A DNA stretch of 64,000 nucleotides from Leisingera aquimarina DSM 24565 (GCF_000473165.1 NZ_KI421504.1:2699132-2763131), one strand, 5' to 3'; counted from the stretch's first letter, positions 43,954-53,113 are shown. Translations and numbers: made by a program. The notes: a model not told the origin generated them from the sequence alone.

Positions 43954-44739
43954 TCAGATGGTGGCATTAGCCTGTGCTGAAGGGTCGGCCTCATGCGGAC
44001 GCAAATGGCGCAGGTAGCGTTTCTCGGCCATGCGGAAGGCAATGGAGATCAGGAAGACGATGCCCATGTAGAAGACCATCGCAGTGATGAAGCCCTCGTA
44101 AGCCAGATAGTAGCGCCCGTTCAGCCAGCGGCCCACACCCAGAAGGTCCTGAAGGGTCACGGTGCTGGCAATTACCGATCCGTGCAGGGTGAAGATCACC
44201 TCGTTGGAATAGGCGGGCAGCGCTCGGCGGAAGGCGCTCGGCAGCACCACCAGCCGCATCCGTGTAAAGGGGGACATGCCGCAAGCTTTGGAAGCCTCGA
44301 CCTCGCCCTCGGGGGTGGTTTCAATCGCGCCTTTCAGAAACTCTGTCGTGTAGGCGGCGGTGTTCAGAGTGAAGGCTATCAGCACGCACCACCATGGGTC
44401 GCTCAGGACGGGACCCCAAAGGAAGGAGTTGCGCACTGCTTCAAACTGGCCAAGGCCGAAGTAGAAAAGATAGGTCTGTACCAGCAGCGGCGTGCCGCGG
44501 AAAGCGTAGGTATAGCCCCAGATCGCCTGGCTCCACCCCGGCTTGCGGTAGGCGCGTGCAATGGCCATGGGAATTGCCAGGAGGCCGCCCAGGAACAGCG
44601 CCAGGATTGTCAGTTGCAGGGTGACCAGCGCGCCCTCGAAGAATTTTCCGAGGTTGTCATAGATCAGCAGGAAGTCCAGCGGCGAGAGGTTCTCGCTGAT
44701 GTGGCGCAGGTACTCGAGGAAAGTGCGTTCGGTTTCCAT
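43954..44739 (-). CDS. Polar amino-acid ABC transporter permease (HisM type)
   Basis: 261 residues with five or six membrane helices and the permease signature (EASKACGMSPFTRMRLVVLP, the EAA loop that contacts the ATPase). N-terminal segment FLLIYDNLGKFFEGALVTLQ is typical of HisM/ArtM. Pairs with the permease at 44744, 4 bp away. C-terminus is a polar tail. Confidence 0.92.
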   Translation of the reverse strand: METERTFLEYLRHISENLSPLDFLLIYDNLGKFFEGALVTLQLTILALFLGGLLAIPMAIARAYRKPGWSQAIWGYTYAFRGTPLLVQTYLFYFGLGQFEAVRNSFLWGPVLSDPWWCVLIAFTLNTAAYTTEFLKGAIETTPEGEVEASKACGMSPFTRMRLVVLPSAFRRALPAYSNEVIFTLHGSVIASTVTLQDLLGVGRWLNGRYYLAYEGFITAMVFYMGIVFLISIAFRMAEKRYLRHLRPHEADPSAQANATI

Positions 44740-44743
44740 TTCA

Positions 44744-45433
44744 TCAGGCCCTTTTCACGCCGGCGCTGTAGCGGCGGTCGACCCAGCGCAGCAGCAGGTC
44801 AGAGATGCCGGTGATCACCAGGTAGATGACCAGCACCGCGATCATGAAGGTGAACAGCTTGTGGGTGGAGCGGCCCGCAGCAAATGCATTCCAGACGAGG
44901 TCGTGCAGCCCGATCACTGACACCAGCGCGGTGGATTTGATCAGCACCAGCCAATTGTTGGTGAAGCTGGGCAGCGCATAGCGCACCATCTGCGGCCAGG
45001 TGACCAGCCGGAAGATCTGGCGCGGATTCATGCCTGCCGACATCGCCGCTTCGATCTGACCGCGCGGGATAGCAAGGATCGCACCGCGGAAGGTTTCGGC
45101 CATATAGGCGCCGAAGATGAAGCCGAGTGTCAGCGCACCGGCGATGAACTGGTTGACGTCCACATAGCCCCAGAGGCCGGTGATGCGTCCGATGTCGTTC
45201 AGCATTACCTGGCCGCCGTAGAATATCAGCATCATCAGCACCAGGTCCGGCACGCTGCGCACAAAGGTGGTGTAGGAATTGCCGGCCTGGCGGATGCTGC
45301 GGGATTGCGACAGCTTGGCAAAGGCGCCGCCCAAGCCGCAAATCACCGACAGGATCAGCGACAGGACTGCCAGCGAGACGGTGACGCCAACGCCTTCCAG
45401 AAGGATCTGCCGGTATTCATAAATCAGCTGCAT
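44744..45433 (-). CDS. Polar amino-acid ABC transporter permease (HisQ type)
   Basis: 229 residues. Starts with YEYRQILLEGVGVTVSLAVL, the usual HisQ opening; EAA loop EAAMSAGMNPRQIFRLVTWP. Forms the membrane channel as a heterodimer with the 43954 product. Immediately downstream of the binding protein gene. Confidence 0.92.
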   Translation of the reverse strand: MQLIYEYRQILLEGVGVTVSLAVLSLILSVICGLGGAFAKLSQSRSIRQAGNSYTTFVRSVPDLVLMMLIFYGGQVMLNDIGRITGLWGYVDVNQFIAGALTLGFIFGAYMAETFRGAILAIPRGQIEAAMSAGMNPRQIFRLVTWPQMVRYALPSFTNNWLVLIKSTALVSVIGLHDLVWNAFAAGRSTHKLFTFMIAVLVIYLVITGISDLLLRWVDRRYSAGVKRA

Positions 45434-45517
45434 GTGCCTCTGCCCCTTGCGGTGTCAGTTGGAGAATTAAAGGGCGGCAGAGACACGGCCCCCGCCGCCA
45501 AGGCGCATCCTGCGGGA

Positions 45518-46288
45518 TCAGTTCCCGTAGATGTCGACGGGGAAGTACTTGTCGTTGATGGTCTTGTAGGTGCCGTCTGCGCGGATTTCCTCAATTGCCG
45601 CGCTCAGCTCTGCCGCCAGCGGATCGCCCTTGCGCACGGCAATGCCCACACCTTCACCGAGGCAGGCCGGATCATCCAGGTCCTCACCGTAGAAGGAAAA
45701 GCCTTTGCCTTGCGGTGTGTTCAAAAACCCTTCCAGCGCGCCCAGCGTGTTGTTGAGCTGCAGGTCCAGACGCCCGGCGGTGAGGTCAGCAAAAACGTCT
45801 TCCTGGGTGTTGTAGAGCTTGATGTCGGCTTCGGGGAAATGCTTCTCGACATAGCATTGCAGAGTGGTGCCGCGCAAAACGCCGATCTTCACGCCACTGG
45901 TGCCTTCGCGGGTCATCTCAAACGAGGCGTCGTCCCTGGCGATGAAACGCGATGGGGTATGGTAGTATTTCTCCGAGAAACCGACTTTTTTCTTACGGTC
46001 CTCGGTGATCGACATGGAGGCAACGATGGCGTCATATTTGTTGGCGATCAGCGCTGGGATCATGCCATCCCATTCCTGCTCAACCAGCACGCATTCGCGT
46101 TCCAGCTTTTGGCACAGTGCATAGGCCATATCGATGTCGAAGCCGGAGAGCGTGCCGTCGGCCTCTTTCTTGGAAAAGGGCGCATAGGCGCCTTCGACGC
46201 CGACACGAAGGGCCTCGGCCACGGCGGTGCTTCCTGCCAGGGTCATTGCTGCCGCGGCAACGGCAAGGAAGGTTTTCTTGAAAGTCAT
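45518..46288 (-). CDS. Amino-acid ABC transporter periplasmic binding protein (HisJ/ArgT type)
   Basis: 256 residues with a signal peptide (MTFKKTFLAVAAAAMTLAGS). Family motif GVEGAYAPFSKKEADGTLSG, FDIDMAYALCQKLERECVLV, and MIPALIANKYDAIVASMSIT. Ligand residues of the lysine/arginine/ornithine-binding group are broadly present. Captures a basic or polar amino acid or an opine-like derivative for the neighbouring permeases. Confidence 0.92.
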   Translation of the reverse strand: MTFKKTFLAVAAAAMTLAGSTAVAEALRVGVEGAYAPFSKKEADGTLSGFDIDMAYALCQKLERECVLVEQEWDGMIPALIANKYDAIVASMSITEDRKKKVGFSEKYYHTPSRFIARDDASFEMTREGTSGVKIGVLRGTTLQCYVEKHFPEADIKLYNTQEDVFADLTAGRLDLQLNNTLGALEGFLNTPQGKGFSFYGEDLDDPACLGEGVGIAVRKGDPLAAELSAAIEEIRADGTYKTINDKYFPVDIYGN

Positions 46289-46335
46289 GCGGATAGTTCC
46301 CTGTTGCTTGTTGTGAAACTGCGAGTCCGGCGCGG

Positions 46336-47130
46336 TCAGTGCCGGGTGTTCGAGAGGAAGTCCCTGAACCGTGCGGATTTCGGGTTGCTGAACATCTGCG
46401 AGGGGTGGCCCTGCTCCTCGATCAAGCCCTGGTGCAGGAAGATCACCTTGTTGGACACATCCCGGGCAAACCCCATCTCATGCGTCACCACGACCATGGT
46501 GCGACCTTCTTCGGCGAGCGAGCGGATAACCTTCAGCACCTCGCCCACCAACTCCGGGTCCAGCGCTGAGGTGGGTTCATCAAACAGCATCACCTCAGGC
46601 TCCATCGCCAAGGCGCGTGCAATTGCTGCGCGCTGCTGCTGGCCGCCGGAAATATGCGAGGGGTAGTAGTCGCGCCGCTCGTACATGCCGACACGCTGCA
46701 GAATGGCTTCGGCCCTTTCGATGGCTTCGGCACGGGGTTGTTTCAGGACGTGGACCGGACCAGAGATGACGTTTTCCAGGATGGTCATGTGCGACCACAG
46801 GTTGAAGGATTGGAACACCATGGCCAGGCGCGACCGGATGCGCTCTACCTGCTTGGCGTCCGTCGGCTTGAACACGCCGTGCCGGTCAGTGCCCATCCTG
46901 ATGTCCTCGCCATGCACGGCGATCGTGCCGGCGTTCGGTGTCTCAAGAAGATTGATGCAGCGCAGAAAGGTGCTCTTGCCCGATCCGGATGAGCCCAGCA
47001 TGGAAATCACGTCGCCCTCGCGCGCCTCCAGCGAGACGCCTTTCAGAACTTCCAGCGCGCCGTAGGACTTGTGGAGGTCCGTCACTTGAAGCGATAGGCC
47101 GGCGTCCGGTTTTGCTTGCTGATCGGCCAT
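46336..47130 (-). CDS. Amino-acid ABC transporter ATP-binding protein (HisP type)
   Basis: 264 residues. Walker [16 protein letters not shown]-loop [12 protein letters not shown], signature SGGQQQR, Walker [16 protein letters not shown]-loop VVTHEMGFA. Contains the HisP-type insert with [16 protein letters not shown]. Energises uptake. First gene of the nine-gene minus operon (47130 to 40119), divergent from the LysR gene with a 117-bp gap. Confidence 0.94.
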   Translation of the reverse strand: MADQQAKPDAGLSLQVTDLHKSYGALEVLKGVSLEAREGDVISMLGSSGSGKSTFLRCINLLETPNAGTIAVHGEDIRMGTDRHGVFKPTDAKQVERIRSRLAMVFQSFNLWSHMTILENVISGPVHVLKQPRAEAIERAEAILQRVGMYERRDYYPSHISGGQQQRAAIARALAMEPEVMLFDEPTSALDPELVGEVLKVIRSLAEEGRTMVVVTHEMGFARDVSNKVIFLHQGLIEEQGHPSQMFSNPKSARFRDFLSNTRH

Positions 47131-47247
47131 GCGGCCCTCCGTTTCTTTTCCCGTGCTGCGTTGGTTCCAAAACGGTAGCGGCGGCAGGGAAAATCGAAAA
47201 ACGGGTATATCTTGCGCTCAGCTTCTGTTTTTCCTACGGTGGGCGGC

Positions 47248-48147
47248 ATGCTTGGATCGCTCCGCCACCTGAACGCTCTGCGTGCCTTTGAGTCCGCCGC
47301 CCGCCACAGCAGTTTTGCCAGGGCGGCCGCGGAGCTGAGCGTGAGCCACAGCGTAATCAGTCAGCATATCAAGACCTTGGAGCAGTGGCTGGGCACGGAG
47401 TTGTTTCGCCGCCTCGGCAACCGGGTGGAATTGAGCGAAGACGGCCGCGCCTTGGTGCCGCAGGTCTCCAACGGTTTTCAGATTTTGAACGATGCCTGCG
47501 AGGGGATGCTGCGCATGACACAGAGCGGCACGCTGGTGGTGAGCGCGGAACCAGCGCTGGCCTCGCTCTGGCTGCGCAAGCGGATTACGGAGTTCTGCGA
47601 GGAATACCCCAAGATCGACATTGATCTGCGCCCGGCCTGGCAGCCGCCGCAACTGGGCGAAGGCCACGCCGATGTGGTGATCCATTTCGAGACTCGGCAG
47701 ACGGCCGGAGAAGGCCGCCAGCACCGGCTGTTCCCGATCATCGGCTTCCCGGCTTGCACGCCGGACTTGCGAGACCAGCTGCTGGCTGAAGGCCCCTGCG
47801 ACTGGAGCAGCGTGCCGCTGGTTCACGACAATGGCAGGGAGATCTGGCACCAGTGGTTTTCCGCGCATGAGTCGTCATCCCTGTGCTGGCAGAAAGGGCG
47901 GGTCTACTCTGACTTGTCACTTGCTATTGAAGCGGCTGTAGACGGTGAGGGAGTGGTTCTTGCGGACGAGGTGTTATGCGCCAAGGCCTTGCAGTCCGGG
48001 GCGCTGGTAAAGCTCGATCCGCGGCAGATCGAATGCGTCTGGTATGCGGTCGCTTTGCCAGACAACACACGTGTAGGAACGGCAGCTGACAGCTTCGTGT
48101 CATGGCTCGGAAGCGGTGTTCCGGTGATCGAGACACAGATAGACTAA
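47248..48147 (+). CDS. LysR-family transcriptional regulator (GcvA-like)
   Basis: 299 residues. N-terminal winged HTH (LRHLNALRAFESAARHSSFA, AAAELSVSHSVISQHIKTLE) and periplasmic-binding-like effector domain (SLAIEAAVDGEGVVLADEVL). ATG at 47248 has a gtggg site; an in-frame upstream ATG at 47212 overlaps the promoter region. Divergent from the ABC/catabolic operon and most likely its activator. Confidence 0.9.
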   Translation: MLGSLRHLNALRAFESAARHSSFARAAAELSVSHSVISQHIKTLEQWLGTELFRRLGNRVELSEDGRALVPQVSNGFQILNDACEGMLRMTQSGTLVVSAEPALASLWLRKRITEFCEEYPKIDIDLRPAWQPPQLGEGHADVVIHFETRQTAGEGRQHRLFPIIGFPACTPDLRDQLLAEGPCDWSSVPLVHDNGREIWHQWFSAHESSSLCWQKGRVYSDLSLAIEAAVDGEGVVLADEVLCAKALQSGALVKLDPRQIECVWYAVALPDNTRVGTAADSFVSWLGSGVPVIETQID

Positions 48148-48296
48148 AACCTTAGTCCCGAAGCCGTCATAAGCGGGCAGGTCAGCGAACTCCCGCTTTC
48201 CGCCCATCCTTCCCTATACGGTGTTGTAGACCGAATCTGAAACCATTTCCTTGAAAACAGATCTGAACCCATCTTCCCACCAGCAATGGAGTGCAG
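48148..48296. other. Intergenic region before the right recombinase module
   Basis: About 150 bp with no gene. It marks the junction between the metabolic cargo and the mobility genes at the right end of the island. Confidence 0.4.
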
Positions 48297-48836
48297 ATGG
48301 AACAATCAGACAAACCAAACTGGAAGCTGGATCAGGCAAGGGTCAAGGATCTTGCCGAATTCTTTCGGATAGACCGCACTGCTGTACCGGATGCCATGAA
48401 GGCCATGGGAATCCCGAAGCGCGGCGCAGGTTACCCCTGGATCAGGATCTGGGTTGCTCTTGGTATCGATCTCGAAACTGTGAAAGACCCGGAAGATCTC
48501 AAAAAACCATTGGCGGAGCTGAAACAAGTCGCCGCGTTACTCGGAGAGAGTCCCAGAACAGTGCGCCGCCGTAGCGAAGGTGAGCACCGGGACAAATCCA
48601 TTCCGGCGTATATCGAGCTTGGTCCGCGAAAGCGCTTGTTTTTCCCGGCAGAGATCGAAAGCTGGCTCCTGGGGGAACAGCTGCCCTTCGGCCGGGAACA
48701 GAAGAATCTGTCGTTCATCCCAGGACAGGCAAAAAAAACTGGAGCGGCCAAAGAAGCACGCAGAGAGGCCGAGGCCGCATTGTCTCCGTCACCCTCAGCA
48801 GCTGCCTTGTTCATGGTACCGCCAGAACCGGGCTGA
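48297..48836 (+). CDS. Putative DNA-binding protein of recombinase module
   Basis: 179 residues. Two segments look like helix-turn-helix or excisionase-type units: LDQARVKDLAEFFRIDRTAV (residues ~10-30) and ELKQVAALLGESPRTVRRRS (~72-92), the second followed by a MerR/Xis-like wing (AYIELGPRKRLFFPAEIESW). The C-terminal ~45 residues are low complexity. No name can be assigned. ATG at 48297 has ggag at good spacing; a GTG at 48291 is possible. Ends before a strong terminator, upstream of the recombinase pair whose promoter region holds TGACA repeats it might bind. Confidence 0.6.
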   Translation: MEQSDKPNWKLDQARVKDLAEFFRIDRTAVPDAMKAMGIPKRGAGYPWIRIWVALGIDLETVKDPEDLKKPLAELKQVAALLGESPRTVRRRSEGEHRDKSIPAYIELGPRKRLFFPAEIESWLLGEQLPFGREQKNLSFIPGQAKKTGAAKEARREAEAALSPSPSAAALFMVPPEPG

Positions 48837-48874
48837 CACAAACCCGGATTTCCTGAAACTCCTCCCGGGACCTA

Positions 48875-48909
48875 CCTCCTTTCCGCACCTGGAAAGGAGG
48901 TTTTCTTTT
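48875..48909 (+). terminator. Rho-independent terminator
   Basis: Perfect 10-bp stem (cctcctttcc 48875-48884, ggaaaggagg 48891-48900), 6-nt loop, then ttttctttt. It ends transcription of the 48297 gene, so the recombinases downstream need their own promoter. Confidence 0.88.
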
Positions 48910-48959
48910 GTCTGTCAGCAGGGTGCCGCCATGCCCATTTCATCAGCAACACTCCCGCG

Positions 48960-49114
48960 AAAATGACACCTGGGCAGGGAATTGGCCGAACAACGGACAG
49001 ATGACAGGCCGAGCGGACAAAATGACAAACGCCCCCGAAATTTCGGCAGCGGCAAGTGGAGGATTATTTGTCATTTTCGGCTTCGGTTTGGGGAATAACG
49101 GCCAATTTGTCATT
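48960..49114. promoter_or_regulatory. TGACA repeat cluster upstream of recombinase pair
   Basis: Five copies of ATGACA/TGTCAT in 155 bp: 48960-48970, ~48999-49008, 49019-49029, 49067-49077 and 49104-49114. Copies three and four are a perfect 11-bp inverted repeat (aaaatgacaaa / tttgtcatttt). This non-coding stretch ends 24 bp before the recombinase start and probably binds a regulator or recombinase. Confidence 0.5.
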
Positions 49115-49138
49115 CAGCGGACAAGAAAAGAGGCCTTC

Positions 49139-50893
49139 ATGAGCTTTTTCAAACCCATCGCGCCGATGACATTCCAGAACGTGCTGGACTGGACCATCGC
49201 GCAAGACAAGAAAGACTACGTCTCCCCGGTCAAGCGGTGCAGTGAGTTGTACAAGAACCGGCACCTGCAAGACATTCCGGCCGATCTGGATGAATTTAAG
49301 CGACGCTTTCCGCTGGGCGGTTTCGATCCCCGGCATTTCAAGACCGAGAAGGCCTACAAGGCCTGGCGCCGGAAAGTGTCCGCCGCCATCAAAGGGGCCA
49401 CCGGGCAGCTGCAGGAAGAACAGGAGCGCCGGGCGCGGCAAGACGCCTGGGCGGAGCTGATCGATGCTCTGGAGCCGCTCACCGGCATGCCCGAAGAGGC
49501 AATGTATCCGCACCAAGTGCTGATCCCAATCCGGAAGCTGGCCGATCTTGCCCGGCAGCATGGCAAAGACCCCAGCCAAATTTCCCAGGAATGGCTGTGC
49601 GGGCTGCGGCCACGTTTGGGATCAAATGAATGGAAATCCCTGCAATCCGCTTTTCGGCAACTGAATCATTTCCGGTACCTGTCTTCGGTTCGGCCGCTGC
49701 TTCCGCCCGAGCCGTTTGCCGAACCCGCGGTTCTGCGTGCCAACATCCTGCCGGGTATCCCGGATCACGTCGCCGCTGAAATCAGAGACTGGGTGCTCAA
49801 CGCGACGCGTGGAGAATACGATCCGGTCGAGGATAGATACGAGGAAGGGACCTCTGAGGATGACAAGTCCTTCAAGACAGCGGCGTTGCGCAAGTTCGTC
49901 AGCACCCTGTCGGGATGCGCTGGTTTGGAGACGGACCTTGGGCTGAGGGAACTTCTTTCTCCTGAAAATGCAGTCCAGGTCGTGCGCAGGTGGTCGTCTG
50001 ACATGGATGGGGCTGGCAGGATCACCGCCCGAACGGCACATGACTACTTGAAGGCCATCTACGTCGTGATGACGCGTAACGGCCTGCCGCCGGATGCGAT
50101 GAAGGCGCAGCTCGCAAACAACCGGTTTTTGAAGCAGGGGAAGAAGCAGGGCGGCCATATGTCACCCGGCGCGCGGACTTTCTGTGAAACTCTGCTGGGA
50201 TCGCAGAAACTGACCCTGACCTTCCTTTCCCTGCACGTGCAGCTGCGCAACCGGGCCCAAAAGCTCCTCAACAACTTCACGGCGGGTGGGCGGGCAATGA
50301 CCTCGAGAGAGATTGAGGAAGTGCGTTCCATCGGTTCGGTGGCGGCCGTCTGCGCGCTCGAAACCCGCGGGGCACCGATCCGCATCGACAACGCGCTGGC
50401 GCTGGCAATCCGCGGCGATAACATCACATTCCATCTGCCGGGCAGGATGACCGATCACGCGACAATCACGCTGTCGCCGGAGCACACCAAGAACGACAGT
50501 GAGATCTGGGCGCCGATCGAACGCGGCAACCTGAACGGGCTCGAAGTGATCGAATGGTACATGGAAACGATCCGTCCCTTGTATCCGGGTGCGGATAGCA
50601 GCGATTTCCTGTTTCCCGGGATTATTGCGGAGGGCAATCTGCCCTACGAGACCTTTCTCGGCTGGTTCAAGCGCGAAACCCGTGCTGCCGGCCTGCCGAT
50701 GACCCCGCATAATTTCCGCCACGGCTTGGCCTCGCTGCTGATCGAAGCCAACCCGGGAAGGTGGGACCTGCTCGAGCGGCTGCTCGACGACACCGTCGGC
50801 ACTGCCAGGAAAAACTATGGCTGGGTCAACAAACGCGTGCAGCGCTCCGAGGTGCAGAAATACGTGCTCGATCTGACGAGGCTGAAGGCATGA
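49139..50893 (+). CDS. Tyrosine recombinase (first of an overlapping pair)
   Basis: 584 residues. A long N-terminal DNA-binding part (~1-330; RHFKTEKAYKAWRRKVSAAI; TARTAHDYLKAIYVVMTRNG) precedes a divergent catalytic domain: Arg in CALETRGAPIRIDNALAL, Lys in SPEHTKNDSEIW, HxxR in PHNFRHGLASLL, then LLERLLDDTVGTARKNYGW with the likely nucleophile Tyr. Start at 49139 (MSFFKPIAP) with aaagagg upstream; a longer frame from 48908 would overlap the repeats. Overlaps the next gene by 4 bp (ATGA). Cuts and rejoins DNA; target unknown. Confidence 0.8.
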   Translation: MSFFKPIAPMTFQNVLDWTIAQDKKDYVSPVKRCSELYKNRHLQDIPADLDEFKRRFPLGGFDPRHFKTEKAYKAWRRKVSAAIKGATGQLQEEQERRARQDAWAELIDALEPLTGMPEEAMYPHQVLIPIRKLADLARQHGKDPSQISQEWLCGLRPRLGSNEWKSLQSAFRQLNHFRYLSSVRPLLPPEPFAEPAVLRANILPGIPDHVAAEIRDWVLNATRGEYDPVEDRYEEGTSEDDKSFKTAALRKFVSTLSGCAGLETDLGLRELLSPENAVQVVRRWSSDMDGAGRITARTAHDYLKAIYVVMTRNGLPPDAMKAQLANNRFLKQGKKQGGHMSPGARTFCETLLGSQKLTLTFLSLHVQLRNRAQKLLNNFTAGGRAMTSREIEEVRSIGSVAAVCALETRGAPIRIDNALALAIRGDNITFHLPGRMTDHATITLSPEHTKNDSEIWAPIERGNLNGLEVIEWYMETIRPLYPGADSSDFLFPGIIAEGNLPYETFLGWFKRETRAAGLPMTPHNFRHGLASLLIEANPGRWDLLERLLDDTVGTARKNYGWVNKRVQRSEVQKYVLDLTRLKA

Positions 50894-52278
50894 AGAAACC
50901 TGATCGCCGGACCGTTCCGGAAATCCTGCAGCACCCGCGATGGGATCCCTTGGCCGCAACGCTGAACATGAGGGCTGTCACCGCGCCGCAATTGCGTGTC
51001 CTCGATGATTTCCTCGCCTTCATTGAAGGCAGGCAGATTGCTTCGATATGGGAACTTTCGGTTTCGGACTGCCTGTCATTCGATGCCGGGTATCGGTCCG
51101 CCAACCGCCTGCGCGCCTTGAAAAAGGCGATGCAGGCGGTTTTCCCGGCCCAGCCCGCCATCCTCGTCCTGACCGACGCCATCCGCCGGAAAGAGGCGCA
51201 GACCCGGAAGCCGGCGGCCTCGGCGCCGAGGCGGCGCAGGCTCAGGGTGTCGATTCCGGAGGAGGAACTGCCAGAACACTGGAAAAGCGCGCTGGCAGAC
51301 ATGGCGGCGGGCTTTGACGGGGACGGTGTCATTGCACCGTCTCCCAAAATGATCCCGACATACAGAATGAAGCTGAGGCAGCTGGCCTGTTCGGCCAGAA
51401 AGGCCGGGGTGCCGGAGGAAATCTCGGTTGAGGCAGTGAAGGCCTTCACCCGCGACATGCGTGGACGCGGGCTGGCCGCCGCGACACAGCTGGCCTCTTT
51501 CTCTGCATTGAAGAAATCTGCCCGCTATGTCGGCGCCGACCAGGAGGCGCAGGAGCTATTGTCGCAGCTCCTGCGAAAGGCTGAGGATCAGGCCCGCAAA
51601 GCTCCAAAGAAGAAGTATGAAAAGCTGCAGAAAACCGGATATTCGCCGGTAGCGATCATCGGCCGCGCGGAGGAGTTTCTGAAGGAGGCGGAAAGCCTGA
51701 CATGCCCACGCTCGCGCCAGGCGTTGAGAAACACCGCCGCTGCTTTGGCGCTGTTTTCTGTGCTGCCGGTCCGCTTGGCGGATACACGGCTTGTATTCGG
51801 GGAGCACCTGTCGTGGCGGCAAGGGCGATATGAGCTGCACATCACCCTGTCCAAGGATGATGAGACTTATGACGCGGAAATTGATCCCCGGCTGAATGTA
51901 TTCATTGATGCACTGATCCTCAGGGGGTGTGACGAGGCCTGGCTCGACCAGATGCGCAATGGCTGCCTGAAGTCCAATCGGCCGCTCTTCGTTCGAAACG
52001 ACGGGGTAGGTGTGGGGTACAATTATATATCCGATTGCTGGCGCAGTGTTTTCGGCACCGGCGAGCATATTGCCCGCACCATCCTGCACACCTTTCTGGG
52101 TATCGAGTTGGGGGCCGCTGGAACGGACATGGCCCTGGCGGCCAACGGCCAGAAATCACCACGGACAGCCGCGGATTACCAAGACCAAATGGTTGCAAAA
52201 GCACAGCGCCTGCAAGGACAGAAAGCCTTTGAGGATATGGTCGGCGGCGTGAACTTGAAGCTCTTTGAATTCACCTGA
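50890..52278 (+). CDS. Divergent tyrosine recombinase (second of pair)
   Basis: 462 residues. Helical N-terminal part (LDDFLAFIEGRQIASIWELS), a basic linker (SAPRRRRLRVS), a core-binding-like segment (PKMIPTYRMKLRQLACSARK) and a C-terminal domain that keeps the recombinase pattern: Arg in SVLPVRLADTRLVF, Lys in TLSKDDETYDAEI, HxxR in EHIARTILHTFLG, Tyr in SPRTAADYQDQMV. The third His/Trp position is not obvious. The start overlaps the 49139 stop, so both are made together, as in elements that use two cooperating tyrosine recombinases (Tn554 type). Function inferred from motifs. Confidence 0.72.
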   Translation: MKKPDRRTVPEILQHPRWDPLAATLNMRAVTAPQLRVLDDFLAFIEGRQIASIWELSVSDCLSFDAGYRSANRLRALKKAMQAVFPAQPAILVLTDAIRRKEAQTRKPAASAPRRRRLRVSIPEEELPEHWKSALADMAAGFDGDGVIAPSPKMIPTYRMKLRQLACSARKAGVPEEISVEAVKAFTRDMRGRGLAAATQLASFSALKKSARYVGADQEAQELLSQLLRKAEDQARKAPKKKYEKLQKTGYSPVAIIGRAEEFLKEAESLTCPRSRQALRNTAAALALFSVLPVRLADTRLVFGEHLSWRQGRYELHITLSKDDETYDAEIDPRLNVFIDALILRGCDEAWLDQMRNGCLKSNRPLFVRNDGVGVGYNYISDCWRSVFGTGEHIARTILHTFLGIELGAAGTDMALAANGQKSPRTAADYQDQMVAKAQRLQGQKAFEDMVGGVNLKLFEFT

Positions 52279-52285
52279 AACGGGC

Positions 52286-52346
52286 TTGGAGGCGCGCTTT
52301 TCAGCGCATCCCTCGAGGTGAGAATGCGCTGAAAAGCGTCCTCCAA
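52286..52346. repeat. Long near-perfect hairpin between recombinase and exonuclease genes
   Basis: Left arm 52286-52309 and right arm 52324-52346 pair over 23 bp with one bulged base and a 14-nt loop. No T-run follows, so it is not a typical terminator. It lies 7 bp after the recombinase stop and 20 bp before the exonuclease start. Confidence 0.8.
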
Positions 52347-52366
52347 CCCTGAGAAAAGGAAGAACC

Positions 52367-52888
52367 ATGGAACCTGTTTTCCTCGATTTCGAAGCGTCAA
52401 GTCTGGCGCCCAAAAGCTGGCCCATCGAAGTCGGTATCGCTTGGGTGGACAACGGTCAGGTTGCTGCCGAGGCCAAACTCATCCGGCCGGATCCGTCTTG
52501 GTCGATGGATGACTGGCACACTGAAAGCGAAGCTGTCCATGGCATCCCAAGAATGGCCCTTAACGCGGCAGAGCCAGCTGATGGCGTGGCCTTGTGGCTT
52601 CGGGACAAGCTTGACGGAAAGCTCGTTGTCAGCGATGCGCCGGAATTTGATCAGCGTTGGCTCGACCGGCTTATTAAGACAGCCTGTGAACAGCATGAAA
52701 TCAGGATCGATGATTTTGACCGGGTGGTTTGGTGGGCCTTTTCGGAAATGGACGGTCAGATAGCTCCAGGACGTCTGCATGAAGTTTACGGCCATTTGAC
52801 AAGCGAAAAGACCATTCATCGCGCGGGTGACGATGCGGCCAAGCTGGCCAGGGCCTGGCTGACAGGGTGTCGGGAGAGCAAGGAATGA
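52367..52888 (+). CDS. DnaQ-like 3'-5' exonuclease domain protein
   Basis: 173 residues. DEDD-type exonuclease motifs: Exo I VFLDFEASSLAPKSWPIEVG (Asp-Glu), Exo II VVSDAPEFDQRWLDRLIKTA (Asp), Exo III HRAGDDAAKLARAWL (His, Asp), giving a DEDDh set. Fold family includes RNase T and the Pol III epsilon subunit; it trims 3' ends of DNA or RNA. Start with aaaaggaag. Follows the recombinases and hairpin, suggesting processing of recombination intermediates, or defence; neither is shown. Confidence 0.78.
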   Translation: MEPVFLDFEASSLAPKSWPIEVGIAWVDNGQVAAEAKLIRPDPSWSMDDWHTESEAVHGIPRMALNAAEPADGVALWLRDKLDGKLVVSDAPEFDQRWLDRLIKTACEQHEIRIDDFDRVVWWAFSEMDGQIAPGRLHEVYGHLTSEKTIHRAGDDAAKLARAWLTGCRESKE

Positions 52889-53113
52889 GGCCTTCCCAGT
52901 GAGGAATTGACTGCCGAAGAAGGTGCCAGCACTCGGCAGAGATCACAATCAAGCAGATTTCGAAGGTCTTTGTTTTTGCGCAGTCTTCTATGTGAGACCG
53001 CGCAGAAATCAACGCCATCCAAAACCAGAAAAGAAAAATCACAGCGACGCTCCGAACTCTTCTTGAGCTGTCCTTGGAGGCAGCAAACCACACATCAATC
53101 AAGGAGCCGCGCT
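52889..53113. other. Spacer between exonuclease and small-protein genes
   Basis: 225 bp with no gene I can support. It presumably carries the promoter of the two small genes that follow. Confidence 0.35.

Noticed and set aside
45305-46666. 453-codon open frame on + opposite ABC transporter genes
   Set aside because: Crosses three conserved minus-strand genes and resembles none.
52286-52346. Integron attC site
   Set aside because: The hairpin lacks the RYYYAAC/GTTRRRY ends and the bulge pattern of attC, and no integron integrase is present.
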